DNA from: Parageobacillus thermantarcticus
Lineage (GTDB): Bacteria; Bacillota; Bacilli; Bacillales; Anoxybacillaceae
Assembly: GCF_900111865.1 (NCBI RefSeq)
Contig: NZ_FOJS01000004.1
Location: 14,679 to 78,678 of the forward strand
Length of the DNA: 64,000 nt
Reading direction: 5' to 3'
Positions 19,728 through 27,929 of the stretch are shown here, one piece after another (within the stretch, counting starts at the first letter, position 1; every line of letters starts with the position of its first letter). The position numbers were made by a program, and so were the translations under genes. The notes under the pieces were generated by a model, which ran no database searches, had not been told where the DNA came from, and saw only the letters and a list, made by a program, of their open reading frames with translations.

Positions 19728-21827
19728 TTATGAAGCGGCATCTTTTTCCTCACCAAATACGGATTTGGCGAGCAATTCCGCAACATCGTAAGTAGAGACG
19801 CGATCTTCCACCTCTTTCGCTTTTGTGCCGTCCGTGAGCATCGTCAAACAGTACGGACAGCCGGAACTGATGACCGTCGGGTTGACGGCAAGCGCCTGCT
19901 CGGTGCGGGCCACGTTGATGCGGTTGCCGGTCGTCTCTTCCATCCACATTAAGCCGCCGCCTGCGCCGCAGCACATACCTCGTTCGCGGTTGCGCTCCAT
20001 TTCGACGAGCTCGACGCCCGGAATCGCCTGCAAAATTTTGCGCGGCGCGTCATACACGTCGTTGTAGCGTCCTAAATAGCAGGAATCATGGAACGTGACT
20101 CTTTCTTTGACTTCGTATTTCGGCACTAATCTTCCTTCCTCGATCAGTTTCGCGAGCAGTTCCGTATGATGGTATACTTCAGCTTTAAATCCAAAATCAG
20201 GGTATTCGTTTTTAAACGTGTTATACGCGTGCGGGTCGATCGTGACAATCTTTTTCACGCCCGCTTTTTCAAATTCTGCAATATTGTTGCTTGCTAATTC
20301 TTGAAATAAAAACTCGTTTCCTAAACGGCGCGGCGTGTCGCCGGAATTTTTCTCTTTATTTCCTAAAATCGCGAATTTCACGCCCGCCTCGTTCAATAAT
20401 TTCGCAAACGCCAACGCGATTTTTTGGCTGCGGTTGTCAAATGAGCCCATCGAGCCGACCCAAAATAAATATTCAAATTCCTCGCCGGCTTTTTTCAGTT
20501 CTTTGACGGTCGGAATCTGCACATCATCGCGAAGTGCGCGCCAGTTTTCTTTTTCTTTCCGGTTCAACCCCCACGGATTTCCTTGGCGTTCGATGTTGGT
20601 CATCGCCCGCTGCGCATCTGGATTCATTTTTCCTTCGGTAAGGACAAGATAGCGGCGAAGGTCGATAATTTTGTCGACATGTTCGTTCATCACCGGACAT
20701 TGGTCTTCGCAGTTGCGGCATGTCGTGCACGCCCAAATTTCTTCTTCTGTGATCACATCGCCGATTAAGCTTGGCATTTCCACCGCCGCTGCTTGCTCTT
20801 GCACGCCTTGGGCGGCAAGCGCCAATTGGTTGCCTCTCGTATGTTTGAAAGCGAACGTCGGCACCCAAGGGGCGCGGGAAGTGATCGCGGCACCTTTTTC
20901 CGTAAGATGGTCGCGCAATTTTAAAATTAAATCCATCGGCGACAGCATTTTCCCTGTTCCCGTCGCCGGGCACATGCTTGTGCATCGTCCGCATTCGACA
21001 CAAGCGTATAAATCAATGAGCTGTTTTTGCGAGAAATCTTCAATTTTGCCGACGCCAAACGATTCTTGCGTTTCATCTTCAAAATCGATTTTCGATAGCT
21101 TCGGCCGGGACAAGCGGCTGAAAAAGACATTAATCGGCGCAGCAATTAAATGCGCATGCTTCGATTGCGGCACATATACTAAAAACGTCAACAAAATCAA
21201 TAAGTGTACCCACCATGCGATAAAGAACAATACCGCAGCGCCCGTCTCGCCGACCGAGCGGAACGCGCCGGCGATGAATGACGCGACCGGTTCGCTCCAC
21301 GAGGCTTCCTCACCGTGCCAAATCATGCTCATCCCGTTTCCGAATAAGACGGAAATCATTAATCCGCCGATAAAAATCAGCACTAGACCTGCTTTAAAAT
21401 CCCGCTTTAAACGGACGAGCTTTTCAATATAACGGCGATAAAACGCAGCGAAAACGGCAATCAAGATAAGCAAAGTAACGATCTCTTGGAAAAACGTAAA
21501 GCCCGGATAAAGCGGACCTAACGGGAGATGGGCTCCCGGAACGAGGCCTTTAATAATAAAGTCGATCGCCCCGAATTGGACGAGGATAAACCCGTAGAAA
21601 AACACGACATGGATGATCCCGCTTTTTTTATCCTTTAACAGCTTTTTCTGCCCAAAGACGTTCACCCAAATTTTTTGCAGGCGCTCTTTTACTTTTCCAT
21701 CAAACTCCACTTTTTTGCCGAGTTTGATGTAAGCGGCGCGCGTTTTGACTAGATAAGCAAAAAGATAGACAGCGTAAGCGGTTACAAACAAAAACGCAAG
21801 AAAATTAATGACTAGCAGCGGATTCAT
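19728..21827 (-). CDS. fadF: Membrane iron-sulfur oxidoreductase FadF
   Basis: Putative ETF:menaquinone oxidoreductase that feeds acyl-CoA dehydrogenase electrons into the respiratory chain. In 699 residues: five or six N-terminal membrane helices resembling the haem b subunit of nitrate reductase (to about residue 220), two [4Fe-4S] motifs (CVECGRCTSMCP near 276 and CTTCRNCEDQCP near 367), then two CCG domains (SCYLGRYND with CCGAGGG, and SGCPYCLTML). The B. subtilis homologue is YwjF/FadF. The ATG at 21827 has a strong GGGGGAAGGAGAG; an in-frame ATG 15 codons earlier is rejected. Its promoter is overlapped by a palindromic operator. ETF genes are not in this window. Confidence 0.92.
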   Translation of the reverse strand: MNPLLVINFLAFLFVTAYAVYLFAYLVKTRAAYIKLGKKVEFDGKVKERLQKIWVNVFGQKKLLKDKKSGIIHVVFFYGFILVQFGAIDFIIKGLVPGAHLPLGPLYPGFTFFQEIVTLLILIAVFAAFYRRYIEKLVRLKRDFKAGLVLIFIGGLMISVLFGNGMSMIWHGEEASWSEPVASFIAGAFRSVGETGAAVLFFIAWWVHLLILLTFLVYVPQSKHAHLIAAPINVFFSRLSRPKLSKIDFEDETQESFGVGKIEDFSQKQLIDLYACVECGRCTSMCPATGTGKMLSPMDLILKLRDHLTEKGAAITSRAPWVPTFAFKHTRGNQLALAAQGVQEQAAAVEMPSLIGDVITEEEIWACTTCRNCEDQCPVMNEHVDKIIDLRRYLVLTEGKMNPDAQRAMTNIERQGNPWGLNRKEKENWRALRDDVQIPTVKELKKAGEEFEYLFWVGSMGSFDNRSQKIALAFAKLLNEAGVKFAILGNKEKNSGDTPRRLGNEFLFQELASNNIAEFEKAGVKKIVTIDPHAYNTFKNEYPDFGFKAEVYHHTELLAKLIEEGRLVPKYEVKERVTFHDSCYLGRYNDVYDAPRKILQAIPGVELVEMERNRERGMCCGAGGGLMWMEETTGNRINVARTEQALAVNPTVISSGCPYCLTMLTDGTKAKEVEDRVSTYDVAELLAKSVFGEEKDAAS

Positions 21828-21919
21828 ATCGCTCTCTCCTTCCCCCTTTGAATCGATGAGATGCCGCCCCAAAAAATATTAATAACAAAATAAATTTTCA
21901 GAATTATAACCTTGCGTTT

Positions 21920-21949
21920 ATTTTACATAATGAATGAACATTCAGTCAA
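21920..21949 (-). promoter_or_regulatory. Sigma-A promoter of fadF
   Basis: Minus strand TTGACT (21949-21944), 18-base spacer, TAAAAT (21925-21920). The -35 and spacer are covered by the palindrome at 21931-21948. Confidence 0.65.
21931..21948 (-). promoter_or_regulatory. FadR-type operator over the fadF promoter
   Basis: TGAATGAACATTCAGTCA is an inverted repeat of the form TGAnTGAAnnTTCAnTCA, very close to the B. subtilis FadR box. Overlap with the -35 hexamer fits direct repression. Confidence 0.75.
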
Positions 21950-22032
21950 TAACGTTTTTCGCAAGTTGCCTGCTATTTTTTACGACAACGGGCAACATTA
22001 ATAAATAACGATGTAATTCAGGAGGGGACGAA

Positions 22033-23220
22033 ATGACCGTATTTTTCGCTATTGTTATTATATTAGCGTTCATTTATTTCGATGACAAGCTCGGAGAACG
22101 CTTTTACAAAAAGAAAAAAGCAAAAATCGTGTATCAAGAGCGGCAAAGCGATTTTTCTTTTTTCATCGACGGAACGCAACTATTCACCGATTATTTTGCC
22201 GAAATCCACAAAGCAACACATCATATCCATATTTTGTTTTACATCGTCAAGACGGATAAAATTAGCCAGCAATTTTTCCAATTGTTAAAACAAAAAGCAG
22301 AGGAAGGTGTCCGCGTTCGCCTTCTCGTTGATTGGGTCGGCAGCTTCGGGCTGCCAAAAAAGCTGATTCGCTCCTTAAAAGAAAGCGGTGTAGAATTTGC
22401 GTATGCATATAAGCCGCGTTTCCCGTTTTTCTTTTACCAGCTAAACCGGCGCAATCACCGAAAAATTACCGTTATTGATGGAAAGGTTGGGTATATCGGC
22501 GGCTTCAACATCGGAAAAGAATATGTCAGTCAAGATCCAAATTTCGGTCAGTGGCGCGATTACCATTTAAAAATAGTCGGAGAAGGGGTTTATGATTTAC
22601 AAACACAGTTTTGCCGCGATTGGGAAGAAGCGACGAAAACGTCCATCGTCGAACACCAATATTTTCCTCCTCTCCAGAAAGGAACGGTTGCTCACCAACT
22701 TGTTGCCACGAACGGCCATTCGTTAGAACAACAATTCATTCATTTCATCCGCCAAGCAAGCAAAGAAATCGTCATCGGCAGCCCGTATTTTATCCCTAGC
22801 CGCGCCGTAATGAACGCGCTGCTTGAAGCGCTCTCCCGCGGAGTAAAGGTAACAATTCTCGTGCCGCTAAAAGCCGATCACCCGTTCGTTAAAGAAGCCG
22901 CGTATCCGTATTTTTACCGTCTTTTAAAGTCCGGAGCGCATATTTATCGGTTTTATCAAGGGTTTTATCACGCCAAAACGATGGTGATTGACGACAAATG
23001 TTGTGATATCGGTACAGCGAACTTTGATAAACGAAGCATGTTTTTAAATAGCGAAATGAATTGTTACGTTTATGATCGCGCCTTCGTTCAGCAAGTAAAA
23101 AAAGCGATCCAGCGCGATCTCGCCCGCTCGGAACAGATGACGCTCGACTTTTGGCAAAAGCGGACATTATGGCAGCGCGGCAAAGAATCGCTATCGTCCA
23201 TCCTTTCCGCATGGCTGTAG
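22033..23220 (+). CDS. ywjE: Cardiolipin synthase family phospholipase D protein
   Basis: Probable cardiolipin synthase joining two phosphatidylglycerols at the membrane. The 395-residue product has a single N-terminal hydrophobic segment (residues 1-17) and two HKD motifs: His142-Lys144-Asp149 in HRKITVIDGKVGYIGGFN and His313-Lys315-Asp320 in HAKTMVIDDK. The family member in B. subtilis at this position is YwjE. AGGAGGGG precedes the ATG. It is divergent from fadF. Confidence 0.9.
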   Translation: MTVFFAIVIILAFIYFDDKLGERFYKKKKAKIVYQERQSDFSFFIDGTQLFTDYFAEIHKATHHIHILFYIVKTDKISQQFFQLLKQKAEEGVRVRLLVDWVGSFGLPKKLIRSLKESGVEFAYAYKPRFPFFFYQLNRRNHRKITVIDGKVGYIGGFNIGKEYVSQDPNFGQWRDYHLKIVGEGVYDLQTQFCRDWEEATKTSIVEHQYFPPLQKGTVAHQLVATNGHSLEQQFIHFIRQASKEIVIGSPYFIPSRAVMNALLEALSRGVKVTILVPLKADHPFVKEAAYPYFYRLLKSGAHIYRFYQGFYHAKTMVIDDKCCDIGTANFDKRSMFLNSEMNCYVYDRAFVQQVKKAIQRDLARSEQMTLDFWQKRTLWQRGKESLSSILSAWL

Positions 23221-23231
23221 CGTTTGATTCT

Positions 23232-23269
23232 AAAAACACATGTTGAGAGCACTGCCCTCAACATGTGTT
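23232..23269. terminator. Terminator between ywjE and the XapX gene
   Basis: AACACATGTTGAG (23235-23247) and CTCAACATGTGTT (23257-23269) form a 13-bp perfect stem between convergent genes; the T-run is better on the minus strand. Confidence 0.8.
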
Positions 23270-23435
23270 ATTTCCAAAAATAACTTACCCATTCAAACAC
23301 TTTCATTCCTAAGTATACCCCAACGATGCCGGCGATGCCCGCTAAAGCTGGTGGAGCGGGAATTGGCAAACGAAACAGCGTAAATAAAAAGCCGACTACG
23401 ATGCCTGTTACTAATGATAAAACCACTTCTTTCAT
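23268..23435 (-). CDS. XapX domain small membrane protein
   Basis: A 55-residue protein with two hydrophobic segments (VVLSLVTGIVVGFLFTLF and ALAGIAGIVGVYLGM) separated by a Pro-rich turn RLPIPAPP, the hallmark of the XapX (DUF1427) family. Function unknown. The ATG at 23435 has GGAGG at good spacing; the 28-codon in-frame extension has no ribosome site. Its stop overlaps the distal arm of the downstream terminator. Confidence 0.8.
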   Translation of the reverse strand: MKEVVLSLVTGIVVGFLFTLFRLPIPAPPALAGIAGIVGVYLGMKVFEWVSYFWK

Positions 23436-23640
23436 TTCGTTTTCCTCCGTGTTTGTTTTATTGTCATTATGCCCATAAGAAAGAGGGGGCACTCGAAAAA
23501 ATCCCCCTCTATCCCGCATCTATTGTATCATTGTTGCCCAAAAACGTCTCCTGCCTTTCACGCTGGTCCAATTTTAGATCCAAGCCATTAGCTTGCGACG
23601 CTTCACCATGGTCGCGGCCGCAAAACCGGTCTTTCGTCTT

Positions 23641-25311
23641 CTACATTTTTTCTGGAGCGGATACCCCAATGAGTGCTAAAGCGTTTTGCAACGTGATTTG
23701 GACGGCTTTCATCAACGCCAGCCGCGCGCGGCTTTTTTCAACGTTTTCCGGATCCAATACTTTTTCGGCGTTGTAAAAGCTGTGCAGCGCTGACGCTAAC
23801 TCAAAAACATAGCCGGTAATGCGGTGCGGCATCCGCTTGAGCGCCGCCTCCGAAACAGCGCTTGGAAATTCGCCTAGTTTTTTCAATAGCTCGATTTCTT
23901 TTTCCGTTTGGACATAATCAAGCTGCAAATCGCCTTCGTACGATAACTGAAGTTCTTCCCCTTGGCGAAGGATGCTACAGACGCGCGCATGGGCGTATTG
24001 CACGTAGTACACCGGGTTTTCGTTCGACTGCGACGTGGCAAGATCCATATCAAAGTCTAAATGAGTGTCGCTTGAGCGCATCGCAAAGAAGTAACGCGTC
24101 GCGTCAATGCCGACTTCTTCCATCAATTCGCGCATCGTCACCGCTTTTCCGGTCCGTTTGCTCATTTTTACTCTCTCGCCGTTTTGATACAAATTAACCA
24201 ACTGAATGATTTCGACTTCGAGCGCGTCAGGATCGTAGCCAAGCGCCTCAATCGCCGCCTTCATGCGCGGAATATAACCGTGGTGGTCCGCGCCCCAAAT
24301 GTTAATGATTTTTGTAAAACCGCGGCGCAGCTTGTCTTGATGATAGGCGATATCCGGCAACAAATACGTATACGTGCCGTCTTGTTTAATCAAGACGCGG
24401 TCTTTGTCGTCGCCAAACGTTGTCGAACGGAACCATGTCGCGCCGTCCTTTTCGTAAATATGTCCGCGTTCGCGCAATATGTTGAGCACTTCATTAATTT
24501 TCCCGCTCGTATATAAAGATGTCTCCGAATACCAAACGTCAAACGTCACGCGGAAGTCTGCCAAATCTTTTTTAATTTTTTCTAATTCGTAACGGAGTCC
24601 ATACTCGCGGAAGAAAGCGAGACGTTCTTGTTCATCCATATTTACATACTTATCGCCATGCTCCTCGGCGAGCTTTTTCCCGATTTCGACAATATCGTCG
24701 CCGTAATAGCCGTCTTCCGGCATTTCTTTATCGATCCCAAGCGCTTGGAAATAGCGGGCTTCCACCGATTTTGCCAAATTGTAAATTTGGTTTCCGGCAT
24801 CGTTAATATAATATTCTCTCGTTACGTCAAACCCGGCTTTTTCTAGAATGTTGCATAAAGAATCGCCGACCGCCGCGCCGCGCGCATGCCCTAAATGCAA
24901 GTCCCCGGTCGGATTCGCGGAAACAAACTCCACTTGGACTTTTTGCCCTTTTCCGACATTTGTTTCACCGTAAGATGCGCCTGCTTGAATAATCATCGGA
25001 ATGAGTTCCGCAAGATAACGGTTATCCATATAAAAATTAATAAAACCCGGACCGGCAATGTCGATTTTTTCCACCGCCACTTTTGTTTGATCGAAATGCT
25101 TGACGATTTCTTCAGCAATCGTGCGCGGAGGTTTTTTGGCAATGCGCGCCAACTGCATCGCCATATTTGTCGAATAATCCCCATGCGCTTTTTCTCTCGG
25201 CACTTCTAAAATGACGTCCGGCACTTCTTCCTCCTTGGCAAGCCCTGCGCTTACGACAGCGCGTTTAATTTCCTCTTTCATGCGTTCCTTCATTTGTTCG
25301 ACAATATTCAT
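23641..25311 (-). CDS. argS: Arginyl-tRNA synthetase
   Basis: Class I synthetase charging tRNA-Arg. Full length at 556 residues, with the N-terminal Add1 domain, HIGH motif as HLGHARG in [23 protein letters not shown], and C-terminal DALR anticodon-binding domain. The ATG at 25311 overlaps the stop of the upstream DUF1934 gene by four bases (ATGA) and has AAGGAGG, so the two are translationally coupled. The 120 bases after the stop hold no clear terminator. Confidence 0.97.
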   Translation of the reverse strand: MNIVEQMKERMKEEIKRAVVSAGLAKEEEVPDVILEVPREKAHGDYSTNMAMQLARIAKKPPRTIAEEIVKHFDQTKVAVEKIDIAGPGFINFYMDNRYLAELIPMIIQAGASYGETNVGKGQKVQVEFVSANPTGDLHLGHARGAAVGDSLCNILEKAGFDVTREYYINDAGNQIYNLAKSVEARYFQALGIDKEMPEDGYYGDDIVEIGKKLAEEHGDKYVNMDEQERLAFFREYGLRYELEKIKKDLADFRVTFDVWYSETSLYTSGKINEVLNILRERGHIYEKDGATWFRSTTFGDDKDRVLIKQDGTYTYLLPDIAYHQDKLRRGFTKIINIWGADHHGYIPRMKAAIEALGYDPDALEVEIIQLVNLYQNGERVKMSKRTGKAVTMRELMEEVGIDATRYFFAMRSSDTHLDFDMDLATSQSNENPVYYVQYAHARVCSILRQGEELQLSYEGDLQLDYVQTEKEIELLKKLGEFPSAVSEAALKRMPHRITGYVFELASALHSFYNAEKVLDPENVEKSRARLALMKAVQITLQNALALIGVSAPEKM

Positions 25312-25745
25312 AATCGTGCCTCCTTAAACATAATCGTCATCGCATGGCGTCCTGCCTGTTCGTTTTGCATTTCCAATTGATACGATAAAAACAGGTGCCC
25401 TTGTTTTCTTTTTTCATTATAGCGAAATTCGATATTGTCCGTTTTCGTTTTCATCGTCCACTGTCCGAACGGAGTATCGTACTGCCCGGTTGTCTCTTCG
25501 GTTTTGCGAAAGACATGGCGCATCCGAACCGCTCCGGACCGCATCACGACAACTTCGCGATCCGTTATTTTCACAACCGTGTTGATTTGGCCTAGCTCTT
25601 GCTGTTCGGTAAATTGCAAATAGACGGCATTTTCTTTTACGTAGCAAAATCCTTCTGTTTCTAAAGCGACCGTTTCTTTGCGAACTCCGTCGCGAATATC
25701 GGTAATTTGCTTAAGGCGAATAGGGATTCCGGTTTGCTTTTCCAT
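25308..25745 (-). CDS. ywiB: DUF1934 family protein (YwiB-like)
   Basis: Conserved Firmicute protein of 145 residues with a predicted beta-barrel (alternating strands such as [11 protein letters not shown] and [23 protein letters not shown]), a calycin-like family of unknown role. The ATG at 25745 is chosen; a GTG three codons upstream is also open. It is fused translationally to argS by a 4-base overlap, the arrangement seen in Bacillus, which suggests a conserved but unexplained tie to argS expression. Confidence 0.88.
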   Translation of the reverse strand: MEKQTGIPIRLKQITDIRDGVRKETVALETEGFCYVKENAVYLQFTEQQELGQINTVVKITDREVVVMRSGAVRMRHVFRKTEETTGQYDTPFGQWTMKTKTDNIEFRYNEKRKQGHLFLSYQLEMQNEQAGRHAMTIMFKEARL

Positions 25746-25791
25746 CAAGGACACACCCTTACGATCAAAAACAAGAGTAATAACTTTATTA

Positions 25792-25821
25792 AGTATAATG
25801 GAATCATTTCCTAATGTTCAA
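25792..25821 (-). promoter_or_regulatory. Sigma-A promoter of ywiB-argS
   Basis: Minus strand TTGAAC (25821-25816), 18-base spacer, TATACT (25797-25792). Confidence 0.65.
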
Positions 25822-25852
25822 GAGGCTTCAACATCGGTTGCCAGCAAACAAG

Positions 25853-25882
25853 AAAAAGCGGCTCCCTTTTGAAAGAAGCCGC
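25853..25882 (-). terminator. Terminator after speB
   Basis: GCGGCT (25858-25863) and AGCCGC (25877-25882) form the stem, with five T residues following on the minus strand. It lies 128 bases after the speB stop; that interval has no evident gene. Confidence 0.65.
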
Positions 25883-26009
25883 CTCCAGTGCGTTATTCTG
25901 CTTTGCAACACGTTCATCATAAACGCAATCACCGTAAAAAATTTTCGCTGCAACCAGTGGATACGAAACAATCTCGCCATCCAGAAGGAACGCTTTTTGC
26001 TGCGCCAGC

Positions 26010-26894
26010 TTACGCGTTGCGTTTTTGCACCCAACCGAGAATCATTTCGCGAATGAGCTTGCTTGCCGTGTTGGCGGTTTGTTCCGAATGGTCATAGATC
26101 GGAGCTACTTCCACCAAATCGGCTCCGACGACGCGGACGTTCGATTTGGCGATTTCATGAATCGCCGCCAACAATTCTTTCGACGTAATGCCGCCGGCGT
26201 CCACCGTGCCCGTTCCCGGCGCGCAGGCAGGGTCAAGAACGTCGATATCAATCGTGACATAGACAGGGCGGCCGGCAAGCTTCGGAAGCACTTCTTTTAA
26301 CGGCTCGAGCACTTCAAACTTCGCGATGTACATCCCGTTATCTTTCGCCCATTGAAACTCTTCTTTCGTGCCTGAACGAATGCCGAACGAAAATACGTTT
26401 GTCGGACCCACGAGCTCCGCGACTTTGCGAATCGGCGTCGCATGGGAAAGCGGCTCTCCTTCGTATTGTTCGCGCAAATCGGTATGGGCGTCCATATGGA
26501 TGACCGCTAAATCAGGATATTTTTTATACACCGCTTTAATGACCGGCCACGAAACGAGATGCTCGCCGCCGATGCCGAGCGGGAATTTATCGGCCGCTAA
26601 AATTTTATCCACGAAATCTTCGATCATGTCCAAGCTGCGCTGCGCGTTCCCGAACGGAAGTGGAATATCGCCCGCATCAAAATATTTTACTTCCCCAAGT
26701 TCGCGATCCAAATACGGACTATATTCTTCCAATCCGATCGACACTTCGCGAATGCGCGTCGGGCCGAAGCGGGAACCAGGCCGGTAGCTTACCGTCCAGT
26801 CCATCGGCATCCCGTAAATGACCGCTTCGCTTTCCGCAAAATCCGGATGGCTTTTAATAAAGACATTGCCCGAATACGCCTCATCAAATCGCAT
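26010..26894 (-). CDS. speB: Agmatinase
   Basis: Hydrolyses agmatine to putrescine and urea. The 294-residue ureohydrolase has the manganese ligands in GGEHL (residues 110-113), DAHTD (135-139) and DIDVLDPACAPGTGT. Directly downstream of speE with a 14-base gap, it supplies the putrescine used by spermidine synthase. Arginine decarboxylase and SAM decarboxylase are not in the window. Confidence 0.95.
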   Translation of the reverse strand: MRFDEAYSGNVFIKSHPDFAESEAVIYGMPMDWTVSYRPGSRFGPTRIREVSIGLEEYSPYLDRELGEVKYFDAGDIPLPFGNAQRSLDMIEDFVDKILAADKFPLGIGGEHLVSWPVIKAVYKKYPDLAVIHMDAHTDLREQYEGEPLSHATPIRKVAELVGPTNVFSFGIRSGTKEEFQWAKDNGMYIAKFEVLEPLKEVLPKLAGRPVYVTIDIDVLDPACAPGTGTVDAGGITSKELLAAIHEIAKSNVRVVGADLVEVAPIYDHSEQTANTASKLIREMILGWVQKRNA

Positions 26895-26908
26895 TTTCGC
26901 GCCCTCCC

Positions 26909-27736
26909 CTATTTCAATAAATCAGCGACAAATTTCGGCAGAACAAAACAAGCTTTATGAAGCTCTTTCGTGTAATATTTCGTATCGATGTCATGGAAAC
27001 GTTCGTCGCTCACTTCAAGCGGATCGTATTTTTTCGAACCGATCGTAAACGTCCATAACCCGCTTGGATATGTCGGGATGTTTGCCGTATATAGGCGCGT
27101 GATCGGGAAAATTTCGCGCACGTCGCGGTAGACGTTGCGGATTAAATCCGCTTTAAACCAAGGGTTGTCCGTTTGCGCAACGAAAATGCCATCTTCTTTC
27201 AGCGCTTTGGCGATGCCGGCATAAAAGCCTTTCGTAAATAAGTTGACGGCCGGACCGACCGGTTCTGTCGAATCGACCATAATGACGTCATATTCGTTTT
27301 CGCTTTTTGCGATGTGCATAAAGCCGTCGTCGACTTTTACTTCTACACGCGGGTCATCTAACTTGCCGGCGATTTCCGGAAGATATTTTTTCGAACATTC
27401 AATGACTTTTCCGTCAATTTCTACTAATGTCGCTTTTTTTACGCTCGGGTGTTTCAACACTTCGCGAATAACACCGCCGTCACCGCCGCCAACGACAAGC
27501 ACGTTTTCCGGATTCGGATGGGTGAAAAGCGGAACGTGCGCAACCATTTCGTGGTACACGAATTCATCTTTTTGCGTTGTCATGACCATTCCGTCTAAAA
27601 TAAGCATATTGCCGAATTCCACTGTCTCGACCATGTCCAGCTTTTGAAACGGGGTTTGCTCTGTATGTAAAGTGCGTTTAATTCTCGCTGTAATGCCAAA
27701 GTGCTCTGTTTGCTTTTCTGTAAACCATAATTCCAT
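26909..27736 (-). CDS. speE: Spermidine synthase
   Basis: Aminopropyltransferase making spermidine from putrescine and decarboxylated SAM. The 275-residue product has ELWFTEKQT, the nucleotide-binding [16 protein letters not shown] and the catalytic Asp region [11 protein letters not shown]. The ATG at 27736 follows AAAGGGTG; the 13-codon in-frame extension lacks a ribosome site. First gene of the speE-speB operon. Confidence 0.95.
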   Translation of the reverse strand: MELWFTEKQTEHFGITARIKRTLHTEQTPFQKLDMVETVEFGNMLILDGMVMTTQKDEFVYHEMVAHVPLFTHPNPENVLVVGGGDGGVIREVLKHPSVKKATLVEIDGKVIECSKKYLPEIAGKLDDPRVEVKVDDGFMHIAKSENEYDVIMVDSTEPVGPAVNLFTKGFYAGIAKALKEDGIFVAQTDNPWFKADLIRNVYRDVREIFPITRLYTANIPTYPSGLWTFTIGSKKYDPLEVSDERFHDIDTKYYTKELHKACFVLPKFVADLLK

Positions 27737-27822
27737 GTTCAACACCCTTTCTTTACACGTTTCAGCTATATACAAACGCTACTTTCATCTTTCCCTAGCG
27801 AAGAAAAAACCAAACATGAAAA

Positions 27823-27850
27823 AGTATAGAGCAATCTAGCAAAAATGCAA
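27823..27850 (-). promoter_or_regulatory. Sigma-A promoter of speE-speB
   Basis: Minus strand TTGCAT (27850-27845), 16-base spacer, TATACT (27828-27823). It is back to back with the pbpG promoter. Confidence 0.55.
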
Positions 27851-27870
27851 GTGAAACTTGATAGAAAAAT

Positions 27871-27900
27871 GTTTAAAATAGAAAAAATTTTTTCATACTA
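27871..27900 (+). promoter_or_regulatory. Forespore (sigma-G/sigma-F type) promoter of pbpG
   Basis: GTTTA (27871-27875), 18-base spacer and CATACTA (27894-27900). The -10 is a perfect match to the forespore consensus CATnnTA and the -35 matches four of five. pbpG is a sigma-G gene in B. subtilis. Confidence 0.6.
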
Positions 27901-27929
27901 ATACAAATACGATCATGAGGTGATGGACG

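Noticed and set aside
20671..21432. Long plus-strand open frame of 253 codons
   Set aside because: It is the antisense of fadF, whose motifs and ribosome site are clear; long shadow frames are common at this codon usage.
23520..23640. Frame continuing 43 codons past the argS stop
   Set aside because: The tail is protein-like in composition and in frame, but 43 stop-free codons are expected by chance fairly often, and argS already has its normal family end.
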